From Methylophilus sp. (GTDB lineage Bacteria > Pseudomonadota > Gammaproteobacteria > Burkholderiales > Methylophilaceae): a DNA stretch of 64,000 nucleotides. Shown here in pieces: positions 22,848 through 32,080 of the stretch. Position numbers and translations under genes: made by a program. Below the pieces are notes generated by a model that did no database searches, had not been told where the DNA came from, and was given only the letters and a program-made list of their open reading frames with translations. Every line of letters begins with the position of its first letter. Position 1 is the first letter of the stretch. The stretch lies in contig NZ_SSGF01000017.1 in assembly GCF_008015755.1 (NCBI RefSeq), positions 1-64,000 of the forward strand, given 5' to 3'.

Positions 22848-24017
22848 ATGAGAATTTTGAGAGTTATGCATGAAACGGGCGAGTCACTGCCTATTTTAGT
22901 GGATGAAGATGGATTGCCTATCCCGTCTCCAAATGAGTTTGTTTTCTTTCGGAGACACAAAAGTTACAACACGATTACGCGAAATCTAAGAGAGTTGGCG
23001 GTCTTCTATAAGTGGTTATCAGACAGGGATATCGACTTAGAGGAACGAATAACTTCAGGAAAGCTTCTCACAGAGGCGGAGACCAGTACAAGCTTAGTTG
23101 GGTTTTTAAGAAAAAACCTTGAAGTGGGGCACAAACCGGTTTCACCGAAAGTTTTTAATCTTCGATTAATCACAGTCCGTCTTTATCTTTTATGGAAAAT
23201 AGATGTGCAGATGTCCTCTTTGATATTTTCGGATCCTCGATACAGCTTTATTTCATCTGCTAGATACCGCTTAATTTCCAGATTTGAAAGATTGTTTATT
23301 AATTCCCCAACGAATACCGGGGATATAGTTAGCAAATCGTTGACCCAGGATCAAGCACAATTCTTGTTGAATTGCTTGAATCCCAGAAATACAGAATCGT
23401 TCGGATTTTTTGAACCTGTTAAGTATAGAAATTTCACTGCAATATACTTGATGCTAGCTTGTGGGATTAGACCTGGCGAATTGCTTAGTCTTCGCCTAGA
23501 GGATCTGAAGCTGAATGGTATTCCATCGTTAACGATCATGCGCAGAGATCCAGATCCAAATGACTCAAGAAATCCTAAACCTAGTATAAAGCGGAATGGA
23601 AGAATTCTCAGACTATCGAATATTAGTCATTTAAGAGTAATAGATTCTTATTGCACCGTTTATCGTGAGAAGCTTGTTGATAGATCGATTGCAAGTTCGG
23701 ATTACTTAATTCTGAATGATGAGGGTGGACCTTTATCGCATGGCTCTCTAACACAATTATTTATTCGACTTAGAAATGTATATCCGCATGCATTACCAAA
23801 AATATTGTCGCCAAAGGCATTAAGACATACTTACTCTATCGAACTAGAAAGGGAGCTAGAGGCTTCCGGCATGGAATATGAGCGTAGACAGCAGGCTTTA
23901 GCATATGCAAGAGGTGACTCAAGTTTGGAGTCACAAAGAGTTTACACGGATGAAGAAATCCATCGGCAAGTTAGAGAAGCCTCTGCCAACTATCAAAAAA
24001 AATTATTAGGGGAGTAG
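22848..24017 (+). CDS. Tyrosine recombinase-like protein A of multi-recombinase module
   Basis: LACGIRPGELLSLRLEDL, LSPKALRHTYSIELE, C-terminal Tyr SQRVYTDEEI. Confidence 0.85.
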   Translation: MRILRVMHETGESLPILVDEDGLPIPSPNEFVFFRRHKSYNTITRNLRELAVFYKWLSDRDIDLEERITSGKLLTEAETSTSLVGFLRKNLEVGHKPVSPKVFNLRLITVRLYLLWKIDVQMSSLIFSDPRYSFISSARYRLISRFERLFINSPTNTGDIVSKSLTQDQAQFLLNCLNPRNTESFGFFEPVKYRNFTAIYLMLACGIRPGELLSLRLEDLKLNGIPSLTIMRRDPDPNDSRNPKPSIKRNGRILRLSNISHLRVIDSYCTVYREKLVDRSIASSDYLILNDEGGPLSHGSLTQLFIRLRNVYPHALPKILSPKALRHTYSIELERELEASGMEYERRQQALAYARGDSSLESQRVYTDEEIHRQVREASANYQKKLLGE

Positions 24018-24025
24018 GTGAGTAC

Positions 24026-25624
24026 ATGGTATCCCCAATTAGCATAGACAACATTTTTCCGTTCGAAGGAAAAAATCTCCTTGAGTTTTATACGCGTGAG
24101 GGATTCAGTGTAAACATCGAATCTGATATCTGGGTTTTGCCAGTTACTAATAGAGCCAGCAGAATTAACTTCTCAAATATCCAAAATTTGAATCTCAAAG
24201 GTTTAATTAAAGACTTTATTGTTGATCAGGCTTCACGAGTGTCAAGTACCTCCGCGTTGAATTATTTTTTTGAAATATCGAGGTTCATCATCTCTCGTGA
24301 AAGAGATTTCAAGCTTTTTAATGATATCTCATCTAAGGAGTTTGAAGAGAGATTAATCTCATTAATCGAGGATGTTATCAATGCAGTAAGAAGAAAACAC
24401 AAGCTTCATGATTTTTACAGGATACGGGAGTGGTATGTCTGGTGCAGTGAAGTTTATCCAGAAGTAGGGTTTTCTGAATTATATGCAAACCAGTTAGATG
24501 CGATGACTATCCCAGGTAATCCTAAAGGGGAAGCTGTACGCATGCAAGATCCTGAATCAGGACCGCTAGACCGGGTGTTGGAATTACCGCTTTTGATTAA
24601 TGCTTTGAAAGAGGACAAGAGTAATCTTTATATCCATTTACAGCAAAAGGCAGTAATCGCATTATCTTTAGCCTTTGGAAGAAATCCCTCAAACCTTACT
24701 TATTTACTAGAGTCGGATCTTGAGGATAAAACCTTGGGAATAGGGGGTGAACCTTGTTATTGCCTAAAAATGCCTAGGATAAAAAAAGGGTTACTTAATC
24801 CAAGAGACGACTTTATTGAAGAGTACTTGAATTCCACATTTGCTGCCCATGTCAAAGCTCTCATTAACGCGCCTAAACCAATACAAATTAAATATGGTGA
24901 TGAAGAGGATTCAAAAGTAACCATTAACCCGTTATTCATTAACTTGAGCGGGAATAGTTACGCCATAGCTTCAGGTCGTATCGACTGTAAATACAATATG
25001 CTTTCAACAGGAATTGGTAAGCTTATTAAGGATTTTATTAAACGGCACAATTTAGTTTCACCCCTTACCCAAAAATTGTTACACATCACACCACGGAGGT
25101 TGAGATACACCTTTGCTACTGGGCTTGTCCTTGAAGGTATTTCATCCAGAGAGTTGGCGAGAGCTCTCGATCACACTGATACACAAAACACGACTGTTTA
25201 TTTTGAGCTTGGTGAAAAAATTGTTGCCCCTTTAGACCGGGCTATTGAGAAAGGTTTTTCTAAAAATCTAAATTATTTCAAAGGAAAAATAGTGGAAAGT
25301 GAAGATGAGGCTATTAATGGGAAAAGAAATGACAAATCTGTTTTCTTTTTTGATGAAAGAAATATTGAAAATCAAGAAATGATTGGAATTTGTGGGGAAA
25401 AGCAGCTTTGCCGACTTGATCCACCCTATTCTTGTTATCTTTGTCCGAAATTTCAACCATACCGTCAAGCGGATCATGAACATGTTCTTAATTGTCTTAT
25501 AGCAGGTAGAGAAGAAAAACTTAAGAAGTATGAAAATGCTCGATTAGGAATCCAGTTGGATGAAGTGATCGCTGCTGTATCTCAAGTTGCTAGGGAGTGT
25601 GAAAGGCTAGGGAAAAATGACTGA
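24026..25624 (+). CDS. Tyrosine recombinase-like protein B with Cys-rich C-terminus
   Basis: ALAFGRNPSNLTYLLESDL, ITPRRLRYTFATGLVLEG, NTTVYFELGE; CGEKQLCRLDPPYSCYLCPKF. Confidence 0.85.
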   Translation: MVSPISIDNIFPFEGKNLLEFYTREGFSVNIESDIWVLPVTNRASRINFSNIQNLNLKGLIKDFIVDQASRVSSTSALNYFFEISRFIISRERDFKLFNDISSKEFEERLISLIEDVINAVRRKHKLHDFYRIREWYVWCSEVYPEVGFSELYANQLDAMTIPGNPKGEAVRMQDPESGPLDRVLELPLLINALKEDKSNLYIHLQQKAVIALSLAFGRNPSNLTYLLESDLEDKTLGIGGEPCYCLKMPRIKKGLLNPRDDFIEEYLNSTFAAHVKALINAPKPIQIKYGDEEDSKVTINPLFINLSGNSYAIASGRIDCKYNMLSTGIGKLIKDFIKRHNLVSPLTQKLLHITPRRLRYTFATGLVLEGISSRELARALDHTDTQNTTVYFELGEKIVAPLDRAIEKGFSKNLNYFKGKIVESEDEAINGKRNDKSVFFFDERNIENQEMIGICGEKQLCRLDPPYSCYLCPKFQPYRQADHEHVLNCLIAGREEKLKKYENARLGIQLDEVIAAVSQVARECERLGKND

Positions 25625-27641
25625 TGGACGATCTTTTAGACAAGCCAAAGTGGTTGCATTTCTTAGCAAGTTTGATAAGGATAGGGTCAAGAATTTTAAT
25701 GAGCTGATCAAAGTCGCTAAGTGTTTCGAGTTTACTGGTTTTGAAAATGTGAATTGGGAAGATGATCTTTGGACAGTAACAGGAGGGCGCTTAACTAAAC
25801 TTCCAGGTAGAAAAGTTAAGAGTATTAGTATTAAGTTCAAACCGCCAGAAAAATTATGCTTCGATATGACTTCTGAATGGAAAGATGTCATTAAGGCACT
25901 ATTTCTACATCGGTTTCATGAGAAAAATCAGTCACTAACGAGCCAGAGGTTCTTTATTACTGCCGTTGTATATATAGCTAACGCTTCAAATGAGTTAGGG
26001 AAAAGTTTAATCTCATTAACGCCAGAGGTGCTCGACAATGCCTGTGTTCTTATTTCGAAACATTACTCGGAAACCACAGCTTATAGTCTTCATAAAAATG
26101 TCTGTGAATTTGCCGCGCATTGCGACAGTAACAAATTATGCAAAACTTTATTTAAATATAAATATGCAGGTATGAAGCGACCTTCAAAGGTTGGAGGCTT
26201 GGGCGGTGCGATTGACAATGGTATTGACTATGAAGACGCTCAGGATACCGCAGGAGAAAAAATAGTAGCACCAGAGGTATATGCAGTCATTGGTGAGCTT
26301 CATAGAAATGTCCCAAAATTACATAAATACCGGTTATATGTTTTGATGCTAACTTTATTCGCTTGTTTAGGAAGAAGGTTTAGTGAAATTTCACTTTTGC
26401 CAAATCAATCAATTTCAAGAAATGCCAAGGCATTAGCCTATATAGAATACTTTCCAGAAAAGCAGTATCAAGGCGACACCTTAACTCCAAAACGAAAACT
26501 CTACTTATATTCTCAAGTAGTTGGCGTTGTTGAGGAGGTTCTTTCTGAGTTAGAAACCTTAACAGCGGCGTCTCGTTCTACAGCGATACAAATGCATAAA
26601 AATAATGCGGCCGATTTGCGATTTTTGGAAAATATAAATGAGAACCAAAAGTTATATCCTGCCGATCTTAGAGCGCTTGGAATCTCCGATACACTTTTGA
26701 CCTCGACTGGTTGGCTGAGGCAGAAAGATCGTGCTTGGCCTGATTACGACGCAAAGACACTCCAGGGAATAGTTCCTGCTAATGCCATTCACTTTACCTA
26801 CGTGAAACATCTGCGAGAATATTGCTCGAAGTATTATGAGGAAACCAGTACATCAGTAATAAGAGTAGATCAATTTGGAAAAGAATATTTTACTAAGGAT
26901 TTTTTATTCATAAGGCCACTAGGAATTTCTAGTGGAACTTATGCACCTTGGTTGGCTACTATTTGCACCCACTCCATGTTTTCAACATTTCAAAGATATT
27001 TAGAAAATCTAGTCAAGGAGTTTGCTTCAAAAAGTTTGAGTGTAAGCTTCACAAGCCACCATTTCCGTCATACCTTGAATACCTTACTTGATGAGGGTGG
27101 TTTGAGTGATTTGATGCAAACACATTGGTTTGCAAGATCTAATCCAGGAGACACCAAAGCGTATCAGCATACTCCCCCGGCAAAGAGGGCTTTAATGCTA
27201 CACGAAGCAATTAAAGGTGGGAAGGTGGGTGGGAGATTAGCTGAACAAATTGAAATTTTACCAGTTGAGCTTCATGACGCAATTTTAAAGGCACGGATTC
27301 AAGCCGTGCATGATGTTGGTCCTGGCCTTTGCATACATCCATTTTCGCAGATTCCTTGTGAAAAGCATTTAGAGTGCTCTGCAGACTGTAAGGATTATTT
27401 ATGGGTTAAGGACGATAAGGCTCGCCTTTCAGAGCAAAAGCGACAATACGCTATTAACTCCTTGGCTTTAGAAACTGCTGAAGCTATACAAAAATCCACT
27501 AAACCTAAGAAAAGTATTGACTGGATTAATCACACGAAAAAGAAGTTGAAAACGTTAGGCGCACAATTAAATGACAATGGTGTTTTCGACTTTAACCCTA
27601 TAGAGTATTTAAAAGAAATTGGTTATGGCAAAGAACTTTAG
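25617..27641 (+). CDS. Tyrosine recombinase-like protein C
   Basis: ACLGRRFSEISLLPN, TSHHFRHTLNTLLDEGG, GDTKAYQHT; CIHPFSQIPCEKHLECSADC. Confidence 0.85.
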   Translation: MTDGRSFRQAKVVAFLSKFDKDRVKNFNELIKVAKCFEFTGFENVNWEDDLWTVTGGRLTKLPGRKVKSISIKFKPPEKLCFDMTSEWKDVIKALFLHRFHEKNQSLTSQRFFITAVVYIANASNELGKSLISLTPEVLDNACVLISKHYSETTAYSLHKNVCEFAAHCDSNKLCKTLFKYKYAGMKRPSKVGGLGGAIDNGIDYEDAQDTAGEKIVAPEVYAVIGELHRNVPKLHKYRLYVLMLTLFACLGRRFSEISLLPNQSISRNAKALAYIEYFPEKQYQGDTLTPKRKLYLYSQVVGVVEEVLSELETLTAASRSTAIQMHKNNAADLRFLENINENQKLYPADLRALGISDTLLTSTGWLRQKDRAWPDYDAKTLQGIVPANAIHFTYVKHLREYCSKYYEETSTSVIRVDQFGKEYFTKDFLFIRPLGISSGTYAPWLATICTHSMFSTFQRYLENLVKEFASKSLSVSFTSHHFRHTLNTLLDEGGLSDLMQTHWFARSNPGDTKAYQHTPPAKRALMLHEAIKGGKVGGRLAEQIEILPVELHDAILKARIQAVHDVGPGLCIHPFSQIPCEKHLECSADCKDYLWVKDDKARLSEQKRQYAINSLALETAEAIQKSTKPKKSIDWINHTKKKLKTLGAQLNDNGVFDFNPIEYLKEIGYGKEL

Positions 27642-28092
27642 ACGCATGACAGATCGAGATGTTGCACAAGTTGTTGCCGAGCTTGACCGTTGGGCATTAG
27701 GGGCATTGGGTTCAAAACTCACGTGGAGTGCGTTAGAGGAAAGATTCCAGTTTAGTCGCCAGTCTTTACAAGCAAAGTCTGCAATTAAGGCCGCATATTT
27801 AGAGGCAAAACAAGCCTTGTCCGGAGGGCTTGTTAAAACAAAGGATCAGGCTATAAAACAAGCTGAAGATTTGCAAGTTGAAATTCGGAGGCTGAAGTCT
27901 GAAGTTGAGGCTAGTAGTCGTAGGGAGAAGATATGGTTGCTAAGGTGGCAGACAATTGCTTTTAACATTCGCAATCAGGGTATACAAATGACTAATGTAG
28001 ATAAAAAGCTAAACGGAAAAGTTAACCTGCCGTCAAAAACTGAAACGGCAAAGATACTTAAGCCATTTGAAAAACCCTTGGGTGAGAAATAA
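27625..28092 (+). CDS. Small helical accessory protein of the recombinase module (TnpC/KfrA-like fold possible)
   Basis: Overlaps end of recombinase C; HTH-like N-terminus and coiled-coil. Confidence 0.6.
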   Translation: MAKNFRRMTDRDVAQVVAELDRWALGALGSKLTWSALEERFQFSRQSLQAKSAIKAAYLEAKQALSGGLVKTKDQAIKQAEDLQVEIRRLKSEVEASSRREKIWLLRWQTIAFNIRNQGIQMTNVDKKLNGKVNLPSKTETAKILKPFEKPLGEK

Positions 28093-28135
28093 AAGTTGCC
28101 AAAAGATATGCTTTTAATTGATTAATATTTCGTAA

Positions 28136-28432
28136 GCGCCAATTTCCCCACGCATTACAATTAGCCTCAATATACTTAATACTACCTCATTTCTGGATGG
28201 TATAGAACATGATGCCGCGGATTTAGGCTTAGCGATCGAGCTTTACAATGGTCATTTATTAACTGATGAAACATTACGTCTACGCAATATCATGGCAGCT
28301 GCTGCAGCCCATTTTGAGTCTAGAGAAGCAATAGATCCACTGAATTTACTAACCCAAGCACAGCCAATGTCGCTGAGCCTAAACATAAGCTCTAATCAGC
28401 GTAACTCTGGAAGAGATTATTACGAAGGATAA
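28136..28432 (+). pseudogene. Open frame without canonical start; possible 5'-truncated gene
   Basis: Frame open from 28136 to TAA 28430-28432, ends NQRNSGRDYYEG; no ATG before 28292. Confidence 0.35.
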
Positions 28433-28463
28433 TCATTTCAATCTCAAAAGCAGTATATCCATC

Positions 28464-28817
28464 ATGACCAATCAAGCCCAAAATACAAATATCAATATCG
28501 CTGATCAGCAAAGAAATGCTAACCGAGATTACTATGAGCTTAGTTCGGCACCATCCATGAGAGTGTATATGGCAACTCGTTCAGATGATGATTTAGACCG
28601 GGTAGCAGTGACGAATCAGCGGATGTTCAAGTATCGCTTTGGATTGACCACTAATGCGACGGTGCGCTCAAAGATAATTGCAATCAAGAATCGGTACAAT
28701 TTAACCGACCTGGAGGTCGAAAAATTGATTAGTTCTGGTCAAATCAGAGTTAAACAGAATCAAGTTTTTGTGATGCCTGACAGTTTATCGCCTATTTTGG
28801 TTATGTTATTTTACTAG
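28464..28817 (+). CDS. Hypothetical protein
   Basis: 117 aa ORF, shares QRNxxRDYYE with the preceding frame. Confidence 0.5.
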   Translation: MTNQAQNTNINIADQQRNANRDYYELSSAPSMRVYMATRSDDDLDRVAVTNQRMFKYRFGLTTNATVRSKIIAIKNRYNLTDLEVEKLISSGQIRVKQNQVFVMPDSLSPILVMLFY

Positions 28818-29206
28818 TCATCAGTTTTGTTTGTGGGTTGAATATACTCGCTGTCAGCGAAGCCCCCTCATCTCCATGGAAAGTTCTTATAGCGCTTAGT
28901 ATGATATTTAGCGTCTGGAGTATATGCATCTACTACACAAAGAAGTTTATGGTGTCGCCTTGGCGAATTCTGAAGCGCTCCGGGATTCTTAGTGACATAC
29001 CAGAAATCAATATCTTGGATAGTCTACTAATGCGCTCGTTTGTTGTGGATACAAGTACACATAGTCACAATTAGGTGTAATACGAATAATAGAATTTCGC
29101 CATTAGTTGTTACACACTAGAGTTTTATAATTTATTCAAATTGAATAATAAATCTATTAACTACTTACTAACATACCCTTATTCTTAGTAGAATGAGGAT
29201 TGAATC

Positions 29207-29578
29207 ATGAAAAACCTTTTCCTTTTACTACTGATATCAATAGTGACACTGCAACCGCTCTATGCGGCTACGGCAGATTTCGCACATATGTTGAGTTCGG
29301 AGAGTACAGAGGACAAAACTATCAATCATATGATTGAGCATTTTGATCATGTTGCACATCACCATGATGAGGATGGCGACTCTCATGAAGATGAGTCTCA
29401 ACAATCTGTGGCTCACATGATAGATTTTGAGCACGGCTTGAATTTGGTATCAATACCAATGGCGGCTCCAAAAGTATTACTCAATCAACTGGTAAGTGCG
29501 GTTCCGCTTTACTTCCCAGTGGTTTACTTTAATCCATCTAATTCCCCGCCCTTAAAGCCCCCTTATAAAGCCCTCTAA
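29207..29578 (+). CDS. CzcI-like small periplasmic His-rich protein
   Basis: Signal peptide, HFDHVAHHHDEDGDSHEDE; immediately upstream of RND efflux operon. Confidence 0.6.
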   Translation: MKNLFLLLLISIVTLQPLYAATADFAHMLSSESTEDKTINHMIEHFDHVAHHHDEDGDSHEDESQQSVAHMIDFEHGLNLVSIPMAAPKVLLNQLVSAVPLYFPVVYFNPSNSPPLKPPYKAL

Positions 29579-29645
29579 GTGCCTGGCAAGTAATTCTTGC
29601 TGGGCGCTTTGCACGTTTATTTAATCAACATGCAGGGGCTTTTCC

Positions 29646-30902
29646 ATGATTTTTTCTTCAAAGGTACTGTGCCAATATCGGCTCAGAGCATATAACTTAC
29701 TCATCCATGCAAGCTTGCTTTGCTTCATACAAGCACATGCTGAAGATGTGCCATCATTTGGTGTATTACTGCGCCAAGGACTCTCTCAAGCGCCTATCTT
29801 ACTTGAGCAGTCAGCAAATATTCGTGCAGCAACCGCGAATATTCAGCAAGCTAAAGCTTACTTAAATCCTTCTATCAGCGGTCTCAGCGAAAACCTAAAC
29901 ACAAGAGCCGACTACATCCAGCATACAGTTCTCTTAACTCAGCCATTCGAAATTGGTGGTAAGCGTGCTGCACGAATCGAAGCAAGATCAAAAGATTTAT
30001 TAGTAGCTGAAACACGTGACCAGGAAATACAAGTCTTGTATGCAGCGGAACTCGCTACTGCTTATGCCATGACAGAGGCGATGCATGAGCGAATGAAAGT
30101 GGCAGAGAATGATATTTCCAGAGCCAACGACGATACCAATGCTGCAAAAACATTAGTTGAGTCTGGTAGGGAAGCAAGCTTACGCGTCTCTCAAGCTCAG
30201 GCAAATCTTTCAGCAGCAGAAGCTGCGTTTCAAGCCGCGGAAGCTAACTTCATAGAAGCAATGGTGCGATTATCCGCATTGGCAGGTTCAACTTCGACAT
30301 ATACAGGGCTGGGTGAAAGTTTTACCTCAAAAATACTTTCTGAAAATCGTGCAAGAAAAGATGATTCAGAAACTTCACCAGCAATTCGCAGAGCGCAGGC
30401 TGAACATGAGGCCCTACTTTCCCAAGTTACAGTCGAAGAAAAAAGAAGTATTCCAAATATTGAGGTAAGTGCTGGTGTTAGGCACTTCGAGGGTATCAGC
30501 AGCCAGGCTTTTGTGATCGGATTTGGGTCTGCAATCCCGATATTTGACCAGAATAAAGGTGGTATTGCTGCGGCTAATGAAAGAGCCATTGCGGCGGAAG
30601 CTCGCTTGAATGCCACAAAACTTCAAGTTAATGCAAACCTACAGGCAGCCACTGCTCAAGTCAACGCATCAGAGAGGCGACTTAAGGCAGCCCGAGAAGG
30701 TGAGCGCGCAGCTACACAAGCATATCAACTCGCAAAAACTGGGTACGAAGCGGGCAAAACTCCTCTTATAGAGTTGCTCTTTACCCGCAAATCTCTGACT
30801 GACGCAAAACTATCCACCATTGATGCGAGTTTTACATTCGTCAAATCATTGGCAACCCTAGCTACCGCCGAAGGGCGCATCGCATTTGGAGATTTTAAAT
30901 GA
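29646..30902 (+). CDS. czcC: Heavy-metal efflux outer-membrane factor (CzcC-type)
   Basis: TolC-family coiled-coil repeats; operon context. Confidence 0.85.
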   Translation: MIFSSKVLCQYRLRAYNLLIHASLLCFIQAHAEDVPSFGVLLRQGLSQAPILLEQSANIRAATANIQQAKAYLNPSISGLSENLNTRADYIQHTVLLTQPFEIGGKRAARIEARSKDLLVAETRDQEIQVLYAAELATAYAMTEAMHERMKVAENDISRANDDTNAAKTLVESGREASLRVSQAQANLSAAEAAFQAAEANFIEAMVRLSALAGSTSTYTGLGESFTSKILSENRARKDDSETSPAIRRAQAEHEALLSQVTVEEKRSIPNIEVSAGVRHFEGISSQAFVIGFGSAIPIFDQNKGGIAAANERAIAAEARLNATKLQVNANLQAATAQVNASERRLKAAREGERAATQAYQLAKTGYEAGKTPLIELLFTRKSLTDAKLSTIDASFTFVKSLATLATAEGRIAFGDFK

Positions 30903-32080
30903 GTTTCTCTAAGACAATAAAGATCGGTGCTTTACTGGGGCTGACAGCGATTGCTTTTCTATTAGTCGGCTACAAGCTGGCAAGTTGGCAAAATCAAAAC
31001 GTGCCTGCTAAACAAGAAAAAGAGTCGGTGAATTCCAAAGAATCACCCATTGAAACGCCGCTTGAAAAAGAAATTGTGATTCAAGATCAATTTATCGAAT
31101 CATCCGGTATAAAAGTCTCTAAGGCAGATGTGGGACAGGTAAGTAATGAGATATTAGCTCCAGCGCTTGTTTCCACACCTCCCGGCGCTGAAGCCATTGT
31201 CATTGCCAGAGTTGCTGGCACTATCAAGCAAATCTATAAACGCTTGGGAGATACCGTTAAAGCAGGTGAAACCGTCGCGATTGTAGATAGCCTGGAAGCC
31301 ACTCGCATGACCGCAGAAAGAAAGTCTGCTATTGCGAAACTAGAACTCGCCAAGAAAGTGTTTGCGAGAGAGTCGATGTTGTTTGAAAAAGGGGTAACAC
31401 CTCGCCAGGACTTGGAAGCTGCTCAATCTGAATTAAGTGTTGCTGAAGCTGAGGCCTCAGAAGCTCAGATGCTAATACGAGCTGCGCATATTGCTCCAGA
31501 TGGCCATTCAGTCCTTGTTGTTAGCGCGGTGGATGGGAAAATCACTGCTGAGACTGCAACAGTGGGAGCATTTGTACAACCTGAAACATCACTATTCAGT
31601 ATAGCCAACGACAAACAGATCCAAATTAATGCGTTCATCACTGCGCAAGATTTCTCGAAAGTCAAAGTCGGTGACTCTGCCACAATTTTGAGTCGTAATG
31701 ATCAAGAGTACAGCGCCAAAGTAAGGTCTATCACTCCGTCAGTCAATGGCTCTAATCAAACAGCCACGGCGATATTAACGCTTGAAGATAAAAACACATC
31801 GCTAGTCATCGGCGAAGGCGTGCAAGTAAGACTGCATACCGTGTCAGCCAATCAAAGTGACATGATTGTGCCTGAAGATGCTATCCAGAATATCGAAGGT
31901 AGGGATGTGGTGTTTATAAAAACAAAAGTCGGCTTTAAACCCCATCCAGTAGTCGTTAGCCAACGAGGCAATGGATATGCTCAGATTCTGTCTGGACTGG
32001 ACCGTAACCTTTTGGTTGCTACTAAAAATGCTTTCTTGATTAAAGCTGAGATGATTAAAAACGCACCGGAGGAAGATTGA
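30899..32080 (+). CDS. czcB: Heavy-metal efflux membrane fusion protein (CzcB-type)
   Basis: Single TM, lipoyl/barrel MFP pattern VARVAGTIKQIYKRLGDTVKAGETVAIV. Confidence 0.9.
   Translation: MSFSKTIKIGALLGLTAIAFLLVGYKLASWQNQNVPAKQEKESVNSKESPIETPLEKEIVIQDQFIESSGIKVSKADVGQVSNEILAPALVSTPPGAEAIVIARVAGTIKQIYKRLGDTVKAGETVAIVDSLEATRMTAERKSAIAKLELAKKVFARESMLFEKGVTPRQDLEAAQSELSVAEAEASEAQMLIRAAHIAPDGHSVLVVSAVDGKITAETATVGAFVQPETSLFSIANDKQIQINAFITAQDFSKVKVGDSATILSRNDQEYSAKVRSITPSVNGSNQTATAILTLEDKNTSLVIGEGVQVRLHTVSANQSDMIVPEDAIQNIEGRDVVFIKTKVGFKPHPVVVSQRGNGYAQILSGLDRNLLVATKNAFLIKAEMIKNAPEED

Noticed and set aside
28838-29074. 78-aa putative membrane ORF
   Set aside because: Weak start and no recognisable family; not listed as a feature.
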